A DNA stretch of 5,806 nt from Kiritimatiellia bacterium. Its GTDB lineage: Bacteria > Verrucomicrobiota > Kiritimatiellia > RFP12 > UBA1067. The notes under the pieces were generated by a model that was not told the origin of the DNA, did no database searches, and worked only from the letters and a program-made list of their open reading frames with translations. The stretch is taken from the NCBI GenBank assembly GCA_017999015.1, contig JAGOBZ010000210.1:1-5806 (forward strand), read 5' to 3'. Made by a program: the position numbers and the translations under genes. This document shows, in pieces, positions 5,571 to 5,806 of this stretch (its first letter is position 1; each line of letters begins with the position of its first letter).

Positions 5571-5806
5571 ATGCAAGCTGTATCAAAGAACCTCTCGCGT
5601 CGTGATGCGTTCCGCCTTGTCGGAGCTGCGGCGGCGACGGCCGCTCTGGCGCCGGCTGCCGTGCGTGCGCAGGAACAGGCGCCAAAGCTGAAAGGGCGCA
5701 TCCGCCAATCGGTCACTTGCTGGCCGCTCGGCAAGACCCCCGTTGCAGATCTTTGCCGTCAGATCAAAGAGATGGGGCTGCACGGACTGGACCTGGTGGG
5801 CGACCG
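5571..5806 (+). CDS. Tat-exported hydroxypyruvate-isomerase-like TIM-barrel protein (partial, 3' end missing)
   Basis: Seventy-eight complete codons are present and the frame is open at the window edge. The first 33 residues form a twin-arginine leader: SRRDAFRLVG (9-18), an alanine-rich core, and a likely cut after VRA (31-33). The mature start, KGRIRQSVTCWPLGKTPVADLC and on to IKEMGLHGLDLVGDR, matches the first strand and helix of the sugar phosphate isomerase/epimerase (AP-endonuclease-2-like) TIM barrel, and specifically the hydroxypyruvate-isomerase-like branch (KxRxxQSV...G..P...LC...K..G...DL.G). Active-site metal ligands lie beyond the edge. AAGGTG (5559-5564) stands six bases before the ATG; a GTG at 5562 in frame is less likely. 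Export makes a simple role in cytoplasmic glyoxylate metabolism unlikely; isomerisation or epimerisation of a released sugar or sugar acid is my inference. Confidence 0.8.
   Translation, partial: MQAVSKNLSRRDAFRLVGAAAATAALAPAAVRAQEQAPKLKGRIRQSVTCWPLGKTPVADLCRQIKEMGLHGLDLVGD

Overview
The window looks like chromosomal DNA from a GC-rich, non-model bacterium, most plausibly of the PVC group (Verrucomicrobiota or Kiritimatiellota). This is inference. It rests on the pairing of a secreted-type five-bladed propeller glycosidase with an MGH1-like glycosidase, a twin-arginine-exported hydroxypyruvate-isomerase-like TIM-barrel protein, a zinc-binding L28, and a short double-hairpin intergenic repeat of a kind I recall from those genomes. 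No rRNA, tRNA, CRISPR array or complete insertion sequence is visible.

Layout. The left edge (1-56, minus) holds the first 18 codons of a gene that runs out of the window; its N-terminus faintly recalls IS630-type transposases. An AT-rich gap follows (57-166). A minus-strand run, read from right to left, contains rpmB (ribosomal protein L28, 2029-2259), a small acidic zinc-ribbon plus coiled-coil protein of unknown role (1436-1957) and a BaiN/HI0933-type flavoprotein (167-1432). The last two are 3 bases apart and rpmB is 71 bases away, so the three may be one operon.

A 361-base divergent intergenic region (2260-2620) holds a candidate rpmB promoter, a degenerate 7-bp tandem repeat whose last units recur inverted about 90 bases away, a small hairpin, and a good sigma70-like promoter for the plus-strand operon. 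A palindrome lies across the predicted -10 and start site of that promoter, in the place of an operator.

The plus-strand run is a carbohydrate locus. It has a signal-peptide-bearing GH43/GH130-like five-bladed propeller protein (2621-3580), overlapped by four bases (ATGA) by an MGH1/GH63-like alpha/alpha-barrel glycosidase (3577-5148). A strong ribosome binding site then drives a 25-codon ORF that is only a Tat leader cut off by a stop (5159-5236), evidently a wrecked gene. After a gap carrying a 54-bp double-hairpin repeat comes the start of an intact Tat-exported sugar isomerase-like gene that leaves the window (5571-5806).

How the genes fit together: the two glycosidases are probably coordinately translated and act on the same glycan, with the propeller protein exported and the barrel protein seemingly not. 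The isomerase-like protein may handle a released sugar or sugar acid. The substrate cannot be read from the sequence.
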